Source: Burkholderiaceae bacterium (GTDB lineage Bacteria; Pseudomonadota; Gammaproteobacteria; Burkholderiales; Burkholderiaceae_D). Taken from it: a stretch of 12,567 bases of DNA. Positions 1 to 6,428 of the stretch are shown piece after piece (the stretch's first letter is position 1; every line of letters starts with the position of its first letter). The notes under the pieces were generated by a model. It was not told the DNA's origin and searched no databases. It was given only the letters and a program-made list of their open reading frames with translations. A program made the translations under genes and the position numbers. The stretch lies in assembly GCA_014379395.1 (NCBI GenBank), contig JACMLV010000129.1, forward strand, positions 1 to 12,567, in the 5' to 3' direction.

Positions 1-584
1 CGCTTGCCGTCGCCGTAGGCGGTGGCAAGGCGCAGCGCCTCGTCCAGCATGGCCGCGTCGCTGACCTTGCCGGTCAGGACGATGGCGTTTTCGGCGCTCT
101 TGACGCGGATGCCGCCCTCGTCGGGCATGAGCTCGGCAAGCTTCGCCTGCAGCGTGGCCGGGTCGATCGAGACGACGATGTCGCGCAGGTAGCACACCCC
201 TTTCGCGTCCTGCAGGATGACGTTGGTGGCGCCGGCCCTTTTTCCGCGGATGAACAAGTCGGTCGGGCTCAACAGCAGCACCTCCATATCGGCGACGCTG
301 GGGGCGTCGGCCGCAACGCTGGCGATCGGCGGCGCGGCCGCCGCGCCTGGCGTGCCGGCGGCGACTTTGCCCAATCCACTAGGCTGCCCGCTGACGACGA
401 TTCTGGTCACCGGCGCGGTCAGCGGGATGACGGACGATTTACCCAGCATCACCTCGGCGGTCGGTGTGATGACGATCCCACTACAGGTTTTCATTCCCGG
501 CGTGGCGTCGGCGCCGTGCGCGCGCGCCGCCGCCATCGTGGCCGCCACGGCGGCCCATGCTGCTTGGCGAATATGCTTGTTCAC
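1..584 (-). CDS. cpaC: Tad/Flp pilus secretin CpaC (RcpA), N-terminal part, cut by window edge
   Basis: CpaC is the outer-membrane secretin ring through which the Flp/Tad pilus leaves the cell. I read 194 codons from a GTG at 584 (GGAG six bases upstream) to the window edge. Residues 1-27 look like a weak, Ala-rich signal peptide. Residues 36-68 and 100-142 match the pilus/secretin N-terminal domain (VTRIVV, then LLLSPTDLFIRGKRAGATNVIL). Residues 145-194 look like the following BON-type repeat (VKSAENAIVLTGKVSDA). The secretin pore domain lies outside the window. Residues 69-99 form an Ala/Pro/Gly-rich insert where the family normally has a short VGDPxVAD-like turn. Cys34 and Cys131 could form a disulfide. 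It is the third gene of the operon, 18 nt after cpaB. Family call is firm; the start codon is less certain. Confidence 0.88.
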   Translation of the reverse strand, partial: MNKHIRQAAWAAVAATMAAARAHGADATPGMKTCSGIVITPTAEVMLGKSSVIPLTAPVTRIVVSGQPSGLGKVAAGTPGAAAAPPIASVAADAPSVADMEVLLLSPTDLFIRGKRAGATNVILQDAKGVCYLRDIVVSIDPATLQAKLAELMPDEGGIRVKSAENAIVLTGKVSDAAMLDEALRLATAYGDGK

Positions 585-602
585 AGTGTTCTCCGTAGTT
601 AA

Positions 603-1439
603 TTAGAAGCAGCTCAGAGCCAGCGTGCCGTGCTGAATCACTTCCACGCAATGCGCCGCGGCGGGCGCCGGCGCGGGGCGGGCCGGGGCGATCCTGGTCT
701 TGGTCACCGCGGCAAGCTTGGCGACAGGTTCGGCCGTGCCACCGAACAATTCGTTCTTCGTGATGCCGTCGGTGGCGACGCTGCGCTGGTCAATCTGGTT
801 GCGCAGCACCAGCGACAGGGTGCCGACGCTGCGCGCCAGGTCGAGCTTCTCCGAATCGACCGGCGACAACTCGAGCGTGACCGCGCTGACCACTTTCGGC
901 TTGGTGTCGTCGCGGCCCGCTTCCTGCGCCACGGCCAGCACCAGCACGCGTTCCAGCACCGTCTTGCTGATCTGCCTGCCTTCTTGCCCCTTGTCCCGTT
1001 CCTGCTGCGCGTTGACCATGACGTCGACATAGTTGCCGGGAAGGGCGAAGCCGGCGACCCCGACGACGTCGTTGACGCGCACCGTCATCGCCCGCTTTCC
1101 TTCGGCGATGACGGCCGACAGTCCGCCCATGGTGCCGACCGGCGCCAGTTTGCGTTCGAGCAGCGGTTCGCCGCGCATCACGCTGACCTTGACGGTGCGA
1201 TCCGCCAGTTCATTCAATTCCTTGAACGCACCCGCCGGCACCGAGCTGCTTGGCCATTCGACGGTGGACAGCATTTCCCGATTGACCTTGCTGCCCAATT
1301 CAATGTCGACCGCGGCGACCACGATCTTGTTGGAGGCGATGCCGGCCTGGCTCGACACCCATCCGGTCGCATAGACGGCCGCTGCCAGGCCGACCAGCAG
1401 CGCGAATGCGATCAGTGCGATTGCCTTGATGTTTTTCAT
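603..1439 (-). CDS. cpaB: Flp pilus assembly protein CpaB (RcpC)
   Basis: CpaB/RcpC is an inner-membrane-anchored periplasmic protein of the Tad secretion machine, thought to support the secretin. The 278-residue product has one N-terminal membrane helix (about 5-27), an SAF domain (about 38-100, IVVAAVDIELGSKVNREML then MRGEPLLERKLAP), and the RcpC domain (about 115-218, with GKRAMTVRVNDVVGVAGF and LPGNYVDVMV). A Pro/Ala linker (250-262) leads to a short end holding two cysteines (264 and 277). Length and domain order are normal for the family. The ATG at 1439 has only a weak AGGT ribosome site. It sits between cpaA (19 nt upstream) and cpaC (18 nt downstream), so the three are probably one transcript. 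Confidence 0.93.
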   Translation of the reverse strand: MKNIKAIALIAFALLVGLAAAVYATGWVSSQAGIASNKIVVAAVDIELGSKVNREMLSTVEWPSSSVPAGAFKELNELADRTVKVSVMRGEPLLERKLAPVGTMGGLSAVIAEGKRAMTVRVNDVVGVAGFALPGNYVDVMVNAQQERDKGQEGRQISKTVLERVLVLAVAQEAGRDDTKPKVVSAVTLELSPVDSEKLDLARSVGTLSLVLRNQIDQRSVATDGITKNELFGGTAEPVAKLAAVTKTRIAPARPAPAPAAAHCVEVIQHGTLALSCF

Positions 1440-1458
1440 GGTGAGTACCTAGCGGGAG

Positions 1459-2043
1459 TTAAATGAAATTGAGCTGCCGGGCGACGAGGTAGCCCGTCGT
1501 TCCCAACGCGATGCTGATGCCGTAGGCGAGCTTTCCCACTGATTGCATCGATCCTGGTTGAATGGTCGGGCGTCCGCTGGCGACGGCGGACCACATCATG
1601 TTGTGCAGCACACTGTGGACGTTCGCCAGCATGCGCACCAGAACACCGTTGCGTATGGCAAAGGCGAGGGCGGCGATGCCGGCCGTGACGACGCAAAACA
1701 GCAGGGCGTGGGCGGTTGCGGAGGCGCCGAGAAAGGCGCCAACCATGCCCATCAATTTGACGTCGCCGCCGCCCATCACCCTGAGCGCGTACAGGGGCAG
1801 CAAGGCGCCAAAGCCGAGCAACATGCCGGCCGGCGCCCACGTCCAGTCGGCGTGCGGGACTGGCTGGTAGGCCGTGTTGTAGACCAACGCGAACAGGATG
1901 CCGCCGCCGGTCAGCAGGTTCGGGATTTTGAAGGTGCGGTAGTCGCTGATCGCCGCCGCCGCCAACAACAGCAGCAGCACGCCGGTGCGGGGATCGGTGA
2001 CAAGCATGCCGAGCAGTTCGAACATTGCGCGCAGTTCAGTCAT
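1459..2043 (-). CDS. cpaA: Prepilin peptidase CpaA/TadV (A24 family)
   Basis: This aspartic protease of the inner membrane cleaves the leader of Flp prepilin and pseudopilins. The 194-residue protein is very hydrophobic, with about six membrane segments. It carries both A24-family catalytic aspartates: Asp34 in AAISDYRTFKIPN and Asp94 in the GxGD motif (MGGGDVKL). It lacks the N-terminal methylase domain of PilD-type enzymes, as TadV/CpaA proteins do. The start is the ATG at 2043, with a strong GAGGGGAG ribosome site just upstream. It is the first gene of the visible tad operon. The Flp pilin gene that often precedes it is absent here. The name is secure at family level. Confidence 0.93.
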   Translation of the reverse strand: MTELRAMFELLGMLVTDPRTGVLLLLLAAAAISDYRTFKIPNLLTGGGILFALVYNTAYQPVPHADWTWAPAGMLLGFGALLPLYALRVMGGGDVKLMGMVGAFLGASATAHALLFCVVTAGIAALAFAIRNGVLVRMLANVHSVLHNMMWSAVASGRPTIQPGSMQSVGKLAYGISIALGTTGYLVARQLNFI

Positions 2044-2089
2044 GATCTCCCCTCAAAGAGTGTGTCGGGTTCGCTTCATCGATGGATCG

Positions 2090-2095
2090 AGTATA
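2090..2095 (-). promoter_or_regulatory. Possible -10 element of the tad operon
   Basis: On the minus strand the hexamer TATACT lies about 47 nt upstream of the cpaA start codon, which would give a leader of about 40 nt. I see no convincing -35 box at 16-18 nt spacing, so this is only a candidate. No sigma-54 GG-N10-GC pattern was seen either. Confidence 0.25.
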
Positions 2096-2293
2096 GGTAG
2101 GCGCGCCGATCCGCGAATCAGCGGAATGTCCTTTCATCGAGGGGTGGTTGCTCCTGATTTTCGGGGCCGGCAAGCAGGACGCAGCGGCTAGAAGGGGCGG
2201 GATTCCGTAGTACATTTCGACTAGGAGCAAGGCGGACCCGGCAGCTTTAGGGACGGCTGGCCTTGATGGTACAACCGGGCTGCAGCGCCATTT

Positions 2294-2311
2294 CCGGCGT
2301 GCCCACGCCGG
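2294..2311. repeat. Perfect GC-rich inverted repeat (hairpin)
   Basis: CCGGCGTG (2294-2301) and CACGCCGG (2304-2311) are exact reverse complements separated by two bases, so the hairpin would close with a four-base loop. It has no T-run on either side and so is not a standard intrinsic terminator. Its function is unknown. Confidence 0.5.
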
Positions 2312-2396
2312 GCGAGAAGGTCAGCCGGAAAGGGCTGAGCTACCCGGCCACCCCGCCAGCGATTTTATCTGCGGTACATTACAATTGTCCGCCGGC

Positions 2397-2519
2397 ATGA
2401 ATATGCACATCTTTGCGACCGGCCGCCGCACGCCATACGGGCTGGCGGCGGTGCCGGTCATCGAGGTGGCGCCCCGTTTCGATCTGGCGCGCCGCCGGCA
2501 TGGTTACCCGATGCAATGA
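2397..2519 (+). CDS. Doubtful small frame of 40 codons
   Basis: An ATG-to-TGA frame with strongly GC-biased third positions (about 31 of 40 codons by hand count), which is what real genes of this genome show. There is no ribosome site in front of it and I do not recognise the product (begins MNMHIFATGRRTPYGL). It could be the remnant of a decayed gene, or chance in GC-rich DNA. It ends about 40 nt before the thioesterase start. Confidence 0.2.
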   Translation: MNMHIFATGRRTPYGLAAVPVIEVAPRFDLARRRHGYPMQ

Positions 2520-2557
2520 AAACCGGCCGTGAGCGGCTGGTATGGAGAGTGAAAAAA

Positions 2558-3031
2558 ATGGAACACCAAACGAGCTGGTTGGCGCATGAACTGACCATGA
2601 CGGTCTTGATGACGCCGGATATGGCGAATTTTTCCGGCAACGTGCACGGCGGCACCATCCTGAAATTCCTCGACAGCGTCGCCTATGCCTGCGCCAGCCG
2701 CTATTCGGGGACTTATGTGGTCACGCTGTCGGTCGACCAGGTGATGTTCCTGCAGCCGATCCATGTCGGCGAGCTGGTGACCTTTCTGGCGTCGATCAAT
2801 TACACCGGGACCAGCTCGATGGAGGTCGGCATCCGGGTCGTCACCGAAAACATCCAGCAGCGCACGGTGCGCCACGCCAACAGCTGCTACTTCACGATGG
2901 TCGCGGTCGACATCAACCGCAAGCCGGTTCCGGTGCCGCCGCTGGAGCCGGTCACGCCCGAGCAGATCGTGCGCTTCAAACAGGCCGAATTGCGCAAGTA
3001 CTCGCGCCAGGCGCTAAGCGGTAAGCGATAG
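2558..3031 (+). CDS. Acyl-CoA thioesterase, hotdog fold (YciA/BACH type)
   Basis: Hydrolyses acyl-CoA to free fatty acid and CoA in the cytoplasm. The 157-residue protein is a single hotdog domain. The hallmark NVHGGTILKFLDSVAYACA (28-46) holds the HGG turn and the acidic residue (Asp39) on the central helix that the family uses for catalysis. The VDQVMFLQPIHVGELV stretch is the matching strand region. I chose ATG 2558 because GGAG (2544-2547) lies ten bases upstream and the preceding in-frame residues from 2516 (MKTGRERLVWRVKK) do not look like family sequence. It converges on the efflux channel gene with only 29 nt between stop codons and no visible terminator. The chain-length preference cannot be read from sequence. 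It appears to be a stand-alone housekeeping gene. Confidence 0.9.
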   Translation: MEHQTSWLAHELTMTVLMTPDMANFSGNVHGGTILKFLDSVAYACASRYSGTYVVTLSVDQVMFLQPIHVGELVTFLASINYTGTSSMEVGIRVVTENIQQRTVRHANSCYFTMVAVDINRKPVPVPPLEPVTPEQIVRFKQAELRKYSRQALSGKR

Positions 3032-3060
3032 CGTCAGTTATCTCTGGGCGCGGATGACGG

Positions 3061-4527
3061 TTATCTCACCGCCACCGCTTCCGATTCACGGGCTTGCCAA
3101 CCACCGCCCAGCGCCTTGAAGGCGGCGACGGCCGCGCGCGCCGATTCGGTTTGCGCTTGCGCTTTCATATCGGCGGCGCGTAGCAAGTTCTCGTCGGCTT
3201 GCAGGACTTCGATCAGGCTGACGACGCCTTTCCGGTATGCCGCGAACGACGCCCCCCTCGCTCGCTCGAGCGAGTCCACGCCCTGCGCCAGTATGCCGGC
3301 CTGATCTTCGCGTTTTACCAAGGCCGAGAACGCGTTTTCCACGTCTTCGGCGGCGCGCAGCACGGCGAGTCGATAACCGGCCAGCGCCTCGGCTTGCTGG
3401 CCCTTGGCCAGATCGATCTGCGCGTTGATGCGGCCGAAGTCGAACAGCCGCCAGCGCAGGCCCAGCACGCCGGCGGCCTGGCTCGCGCCGCCGCTAAACA
3501 GGTTGCCGGCGGACACAGACGTCGCGCCGCCGATCAGCCCGCTCAACGAGAGCTTCGGGTAGTACTCGGCGATCGCCACGCCGATGCGCGCGTTCGAGGC
3601 GGCCAGGCGGCGTTCGGCGACGATCAGGTCGGGCCGGCGCCTGAGCAGATCGCCCGGCGATCCGGTCGATGCGATCCGCGGGGCGGCCGGAATAACGCTG
3701 ACGTTGGCCAGCTCCTCGCGGTGCGTGCCGGGCGCCGCGCCCAACATCACGTCGAGCGCGTTCATTGCCGCGTCCAGCCCCGCTTCGAGGACCGGCACCG
3801 ATGCCCGCGCTTGGGCGAGCGCGCCCTCGACCTGCCGCACTTGAAGTTCGGCCGCCAGTCCCTTGCCGTACAGCAGATTGACCGTGCCGAGCAGCTCCTG
3901 TTGCGTCTTGACCTGTCTGCGGGCGACATCAAGGCGGGTTTGCAGCCCGCGGATGCCGATGTAGATGTCGGCGGTCTGCGCGGCCACCGCCAGCCGTGTC
4001 GCCGCCGCGCCAGCCGCCGAAGCCTGATACTCGGCCAGCGCCGCTTCCTGTCCGCGGCGCAGGGCGCCGAATACGTCGAGCTCCCAGCCCACGCCGAGGC
4101 TGGCCTCATAGGCGTTGCCGTGGCGATCGAAATTGGACTGCGAATTCAAGACCTGGCCCAACGGTGTTTCAACCGACTGGTAGGCGCGCGCGCCCTGGGC
4201 ATTGATGTTGCCGGACGGTAGCAGCGCGGCATCCGCAGCGCCAAGTCCCGCTCGCGCCTGGGTGACGCGGGCGGCGGCCTGCGCGAGATCCAGATTTTGC
4301 TCCAGCGCGAGCGTGACGAAGCGGGCCAGCTTCGGATCGCCAAAGCCGCCCCACCACGCGATGAGGTCGGCAGTGGCGCTGGCATGCCGTTGCTCGACCG
4401 CGGCTTGACCCAGGTAGCGATCTGGCATGGGGGAGGCGGGCCGTATGTAATCCGGCCCGACGGCGCAGCCGGCGGAAAGACTGGCGACGACTAGCATGAC
4501 GCGGGTGCGTTTGAGTGGCATGGGCAT
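3061..4527 (-). CDS. RND efflux outer-membrane channel lipoprotein (OprM/NodT family)
   Basis: Outer-membrane factor that forms the exit duct of a tripartite drug efflux pump. The 488-residue product begins with a lipoprotein signal ending in LSAGC (Cys21 would be lipidated), followed by AVGPDYIRP, the usual start of mature NodT-type channels. It has the two tandem outer-membrane efflux repeats: WWGGFGDPKL near residue 58 opens the first, and RRRPDLIVAERRL (297-309) with IAEYYPKLSLSG (319-330) marks the second. Length is typical. The gene is divergent from tetR and from the membrane-fusion/pump genes, whose partner it almost certainly is. A perfect inverted repeat lies 25 nt upstream of the start. 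A second ATG at 4521 (MPLKRTR) is an equally possible start. Confidence 0.93.
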   Translation of the reverse strand: MPMPLKRTRVMLVVASLSAGCAVGPDYIRPASPMPDRYLGQAAVEQRHASATADLIAWWGGFGDPKLARFVTLALEQNLDLAQAAARVTQARAGLGAADAALLPSGNINAQGARAYQSVETPLGQVLNSQSNFDRHGNAYEASLGVGWELDVFGALRRGQEAALAEYQASAAGAAATRLAVAAQTADIYIGIRGLQTRLDVARRQVKTQQELLGTVNLLYGKGLAAELQVRQVEGALAQARASVPVLEAGLDAAMNALDVMLGAAPGTHREELANVSVIPAAPRIASTGSPGDLLRRRPDLIVAERRLAASNARIGVAIAEYYPKLSLSGLIGGATSVSAGNLFSGGASQAAGVLGLRWRLFDFGRINAQIDLAKGQQAEALAGYRLAVLRAAEDVENAFSALVKREDQAGILAQGVDSLERARGASFAAYRKGVVSLIEVLQADENLLRAADMKAQAQTESARAAVAAFKALGGGWQARESEAVAVR

Positions 4528-4551
4528 CTTTCGCGAAGTGAAAGGGTGATA

Positions 4552-4576
4552 GATTCGGTGACTATATCACCGAATC
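4552..4576. promoter_or_regulatory. Probable TetR operator: perfect 10-bp inverted repeat
   Basis: GATTCGGTGA (4552-4561) and TCACCGAATC (4567-4576) are exact reverse complements around a 5-nt centre, CTATA. The site lies between the OMF start (4527) and the tetR start (4621), where a TetR repressor could block both divergent promoters. On the minus strand it covers a TATAGT that could be a -10. A shorter relative follows at 4592-4610 (ATTCGGT-GGCA-ACCGGTAA). Binding by the neighbouring TetR is inference; the symmetry is seen directly. Confidence 0.75.
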
Positions 4577-4620
4577 GTCACTCGTTGTGCAATTCGGTGG
4601 CAACCGGTAAGCTGTCGGAC

Positions 4621-5232
4621 ATGAATAAAACCACTCATCCCAGCCCGGCCCGGGGGCCGGCCGATCACGAGGTCCGCGATCAAATCATCGCGGCGGCCAC
4701 CGAGCACTTCCGCTTATATGGCTACGGCAAGACCACCGTTTCCGATCTTGCCAAGGCGATCGGCTTTTCCAAGGCTTACATCTACAAGTTCTTCGAGTCC
4801 AAGCAGGCCATTGGCGAACTGATTTGCGCGAATTGCCTGCGCGAGATCGAAGCGGACATCCGGGCCGCCATCGACGGGGTCAGCCCGCCAGAGCAGCTGC
4901 GGCGCATGTTCAAGGTGGCCGTCGAGTCGAGCCTTCGCCTGTTTTTCGAGGACCGCAAGCTCTACGACATCGCGGCCTCGGCCGCCACCGAGCATTGGGA
5001 CGCGGTGCGTTTGTACGAGGAGCGCATCCAGGTGATGCTGCAGGACATCTTGCGCCAGGGGCGCGAGACGGGGGACTTCGAGCGCAAGACGCCGCTCGAC
5101 GAGGCGGCCGGCGCGATCTGCCTGGTCATGCGCCCCTACCTCAATCCGCTGCTCTTGCAGTACAACTTCGATTCCACCGAGAACGGGCCGGCTCAACTAT
5201 CGAGCCTGGTGCTGCGCAGCTTGTCGCCATAA
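4621..5232 (+). CDS. TetR/AcrR-family transcriptional repressor of the efflux genes
   Basis: A 203-residue TetR-family regulator. The DNA-binding domain occupies about residues 15-62. Its helix-turn-helix is TTVSDLAKAIGFSKAYIYKFFESK (38-61), with the Tyr-Lys-Phe-Phe end typical of the family. The C-terminal half is the variable ligand-binding and dimer domain, so the inducer cannot be predicted. I start at ATG 4621, not at the upstream in-frame 4546 start, because the longer form would run through the operator palindrome and adds a non-family N-terminus. It lies between the divergent OMF gene and the co-directional membrane-fusion/pump genes, a common layout for a local efflux repressor. The palindromes on both sides suggest autoregulation and control of the pump. 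Confidence 0.92.
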   Translation: MNKTTHPSPARGPADHEVRDQIIAAATEHFRLYGYGKTTVSDLAKAIGFSKAYIYKFFESKQAIGELICANCLREIEADIRAAIDGVSPPEQLRRMFKVAVESSLRLFFEDRKLYDIAASAATEHWDAVRLYEERIQVMLQDILRQGRETGDFERKTPLDEAAGAICLVMRPYLNPLLLQYNFDSTENGPAQLSSLVLRSLSP

Positions 5233-5239
5233 ACAGGGC

Positions 5240-5283
5240 GGTCAAATGTGACCATTGACTTATTTGGTCACTCGTACCACAAT
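5240..5283 (+). promoter_or_regulatory. Promoter and possible operator of the membrane-fusion/pump genes
   Basis: TTGACT (5255-5260) and CACAAT (5278-5283) are 17 nt apart and fit a sigma-70 promoter, starting transcription near 5290, about 25 nt before the ATG. Just upstream is a short palindrome, GGTCA-AATG-TGACC (5240-5253), and a further GGTCA (5266-5270) lies in the spacer. ATTTGGTCAC (5262-5271) resembles the half-site ATTCGGTGAC of the palindrome at 4552, so the same TetR could act here, although the spacing to the second half differs. Confidence 0.55.
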
Positions 5284-5315
5284 GAAATCCTATTTTGGCT
5301 TTTTATGGGATTTCT

Positions 5316-6428
5316 ATGCTCCGCCGCCGCCTCGTTTTCTCTGCTGTCATGTCCGCATTGCCGCTGGCGTTGGTCGCCTGCGGCGAAAAGACCCCGTCCG
5401 ATCCGCGCACCGAAGCGTCGCTGGTGCGCGCGGCCATCGTCGAAGGCGCGGTCGCCGCGTCGCGCACGTTCACCGGAACCGTCGCCGCCCGGGTGCAAAG
5501 CGATCTGGGCTTCCGGGTCGCCGGCAAGGTGCTGGAGCGGCTGGTGGATGCGGGGCAAACCGTCAAGCGCGGCCAAGCGCTCATGCGCATCGACCCCGCC
5601 GATCTGAAGCTCGCGGCGCATGCCCAGCAGGAAGCGGTGGCCGCCGCCCGCGCGCGGGCGCGGCAGACGGCGCAGGATGAGGCCCGCTACCACGACCTGA
5701 TCGGCACCGGCGCGATATCGGCCTCGGCCTACGACCAGATCAAGGCCGCGGCGGATGCCGCCAAGGCGCAGCTCAACGCGGCCGAAGCCCAGGCCGAGCT
5801 CGCCGGTAACGCGAGCCGGTATGCCGAGCTGGTGGCCGACGCCGATGGCGTCGTCATCGAAACGCTGGCCGAACCCGGCCAGGTCGTCAACGCGGGGCAG
5901 GTCGTGGCGCGCGTGGCCCATGCCGGCCCCCGCGAGGCGCTGATCCAATTGCCGGAAACCTTGCGTCCCGCGCTCGGTTCGGCCGGCCAGGCCGCGCTGT
6001 TCGGCAAGGAGGGCGTGACGGTGCCGACCAAACTGCGGCAGCTCTCGGACGCCGCGGACCGGCTCACCCGCACCTTCGAGGCGCGCTACGTGCTCGACGG
6101 GGCGCTGGCGAACGCCCCCTTGGGCGCCACGGTCACCATTCAGATCCCGGACGCAAATGCCGCCGCGCAGGGCGGCTGGCGGGTGCCGATCGGCGCCCTG
6201 TCCGACGCGGGCAAGGGGCCGGGAGTCTGGGTCATCGAAGGCGAGCCGGCGAAGGTTTCCTGGCGCGCGGTCACGGTCCAGCGTCTGGGCGACGACGCCG
6301 CGCGCGTCGCGGGCCAACTCAAGCCGGGCGAGCGGGTCGTCGCGCTCGGCACGCACCTGCTGCGCGAGGGCGAGCAGGTCCGGGTGGCCGTCCAGGCCGC
6401 CGCCGCAACCGCGGGAGCGCGACCATGA
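5316..6428 (+). CDS. RND efflux periplasmic adaptor (membrane-fusion lipoprotein, AcrA/HlyD family)
   Basis: Periplasmic adaptor joining the inner-membrane pump to the outer-membrane channel. From ATG 5316 it is 370 residues; a TTG seven codons upstream (5295) is possible, but GGGA sits five bases before this ATG. A lipoprotein signal ends in LALVAC (Cys22). Order of parts: first lipoyl half (about 70-97, VLERLVDAGQTVKRGQALMRIDP), a short alpha-helical hairpin rich in Ala, Arg and Gln (about 98-165), second lipoyl half (about 174-202, ADGVVIETLAEPGQVVNAGQ), then beta-barrel and membrane-proximal domains. Its TGA overlaps the ATG of the pump gene by 4 nt, which indicates translational coupling. 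Confidence 0.92.
   Translation: MLRRRLVFSAVMSALPLALVACGEKTPSDPRTEASLVRAAIVEGAVAASRTFTGTVAARVQSDLGFRVAGKVLERLVDAGQTVKRGQALMRIDPADLKLAAHAQQEAVAAARARARQTAQDEARYHDLIGTGAISASAYDQIKAAADAAKAQLNAAEAQAELAGNASRYAELVADADGVVIETLAEPGQVVNAGQVVARVAHAGPREALIQLPETLRPALGSAGQAALFGKEGVTVPTKLRQLSDAADRLTRTFEARYVLDGALANAPLGATVTIQIPDANAAAQGGWRVPIGALSDAGKGPGVWVIEGEPAKVSWRAVTVQRLGDDAARVAGQLKPGERVVALGTHLLREGEQVRVAVQAAAATAGARP

Larger units (their letters stand above)
2044..2557. other. Intergenic stretch between cpaA and the thioesterase gene
   Basis: About 510 nt between two divergent genes, with no confident gene. It contains the cpaA ribosome site, a perfect GC-rich hairpin (2294-2311), the 8-nt palindrome ACAATTGT (2381-2388), and two short plus-strand frames (2266-2400 and 2397-2519) with GC-rich third positions but no database-like similarity that I recognise. 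No clear promoter for the thioesterase gene was found: TACAAT at 2380-2385 lacks a matching -35. Confidence 0.5.

Noticed and set aside
630..1466. Plus-strand open frame of 278 codons
   Set aside because: It mirrors cpaB on the other strand and has no family resemblance.
2333..2343. GTAGCTCAGCC on the minus strand, like the D-arm of a tRNA
   Set aside because: There is no following GGTAGAGC, no T-loop (GGTTCGAATCC type) and no acceptor stem; a chance match.
2516..2557. Longer N-terminus for the thioesterase from ATG 2516
   Set aside because: The added 14 residues are not family-like, and ATG 2558 has a GGAG at usable distance.
3199..4221. Plus-strand open frame of 340 codons
   Set aside because: It is antisense to the clear OprM/NodT-type channel gene and has no recognisable domain.
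4546..4620. Longer N-terminus for the TetR protein from 4546
   Set aside because: It would translate through the operator palindrome and adds 25 residues that do not look like TetR family sequence.
5268..6356. Minus-strand open frame of 362 codons
   Set aside because: It is antisense to the membrane-fusion gene; Arg- and Gly-rich noise composition.
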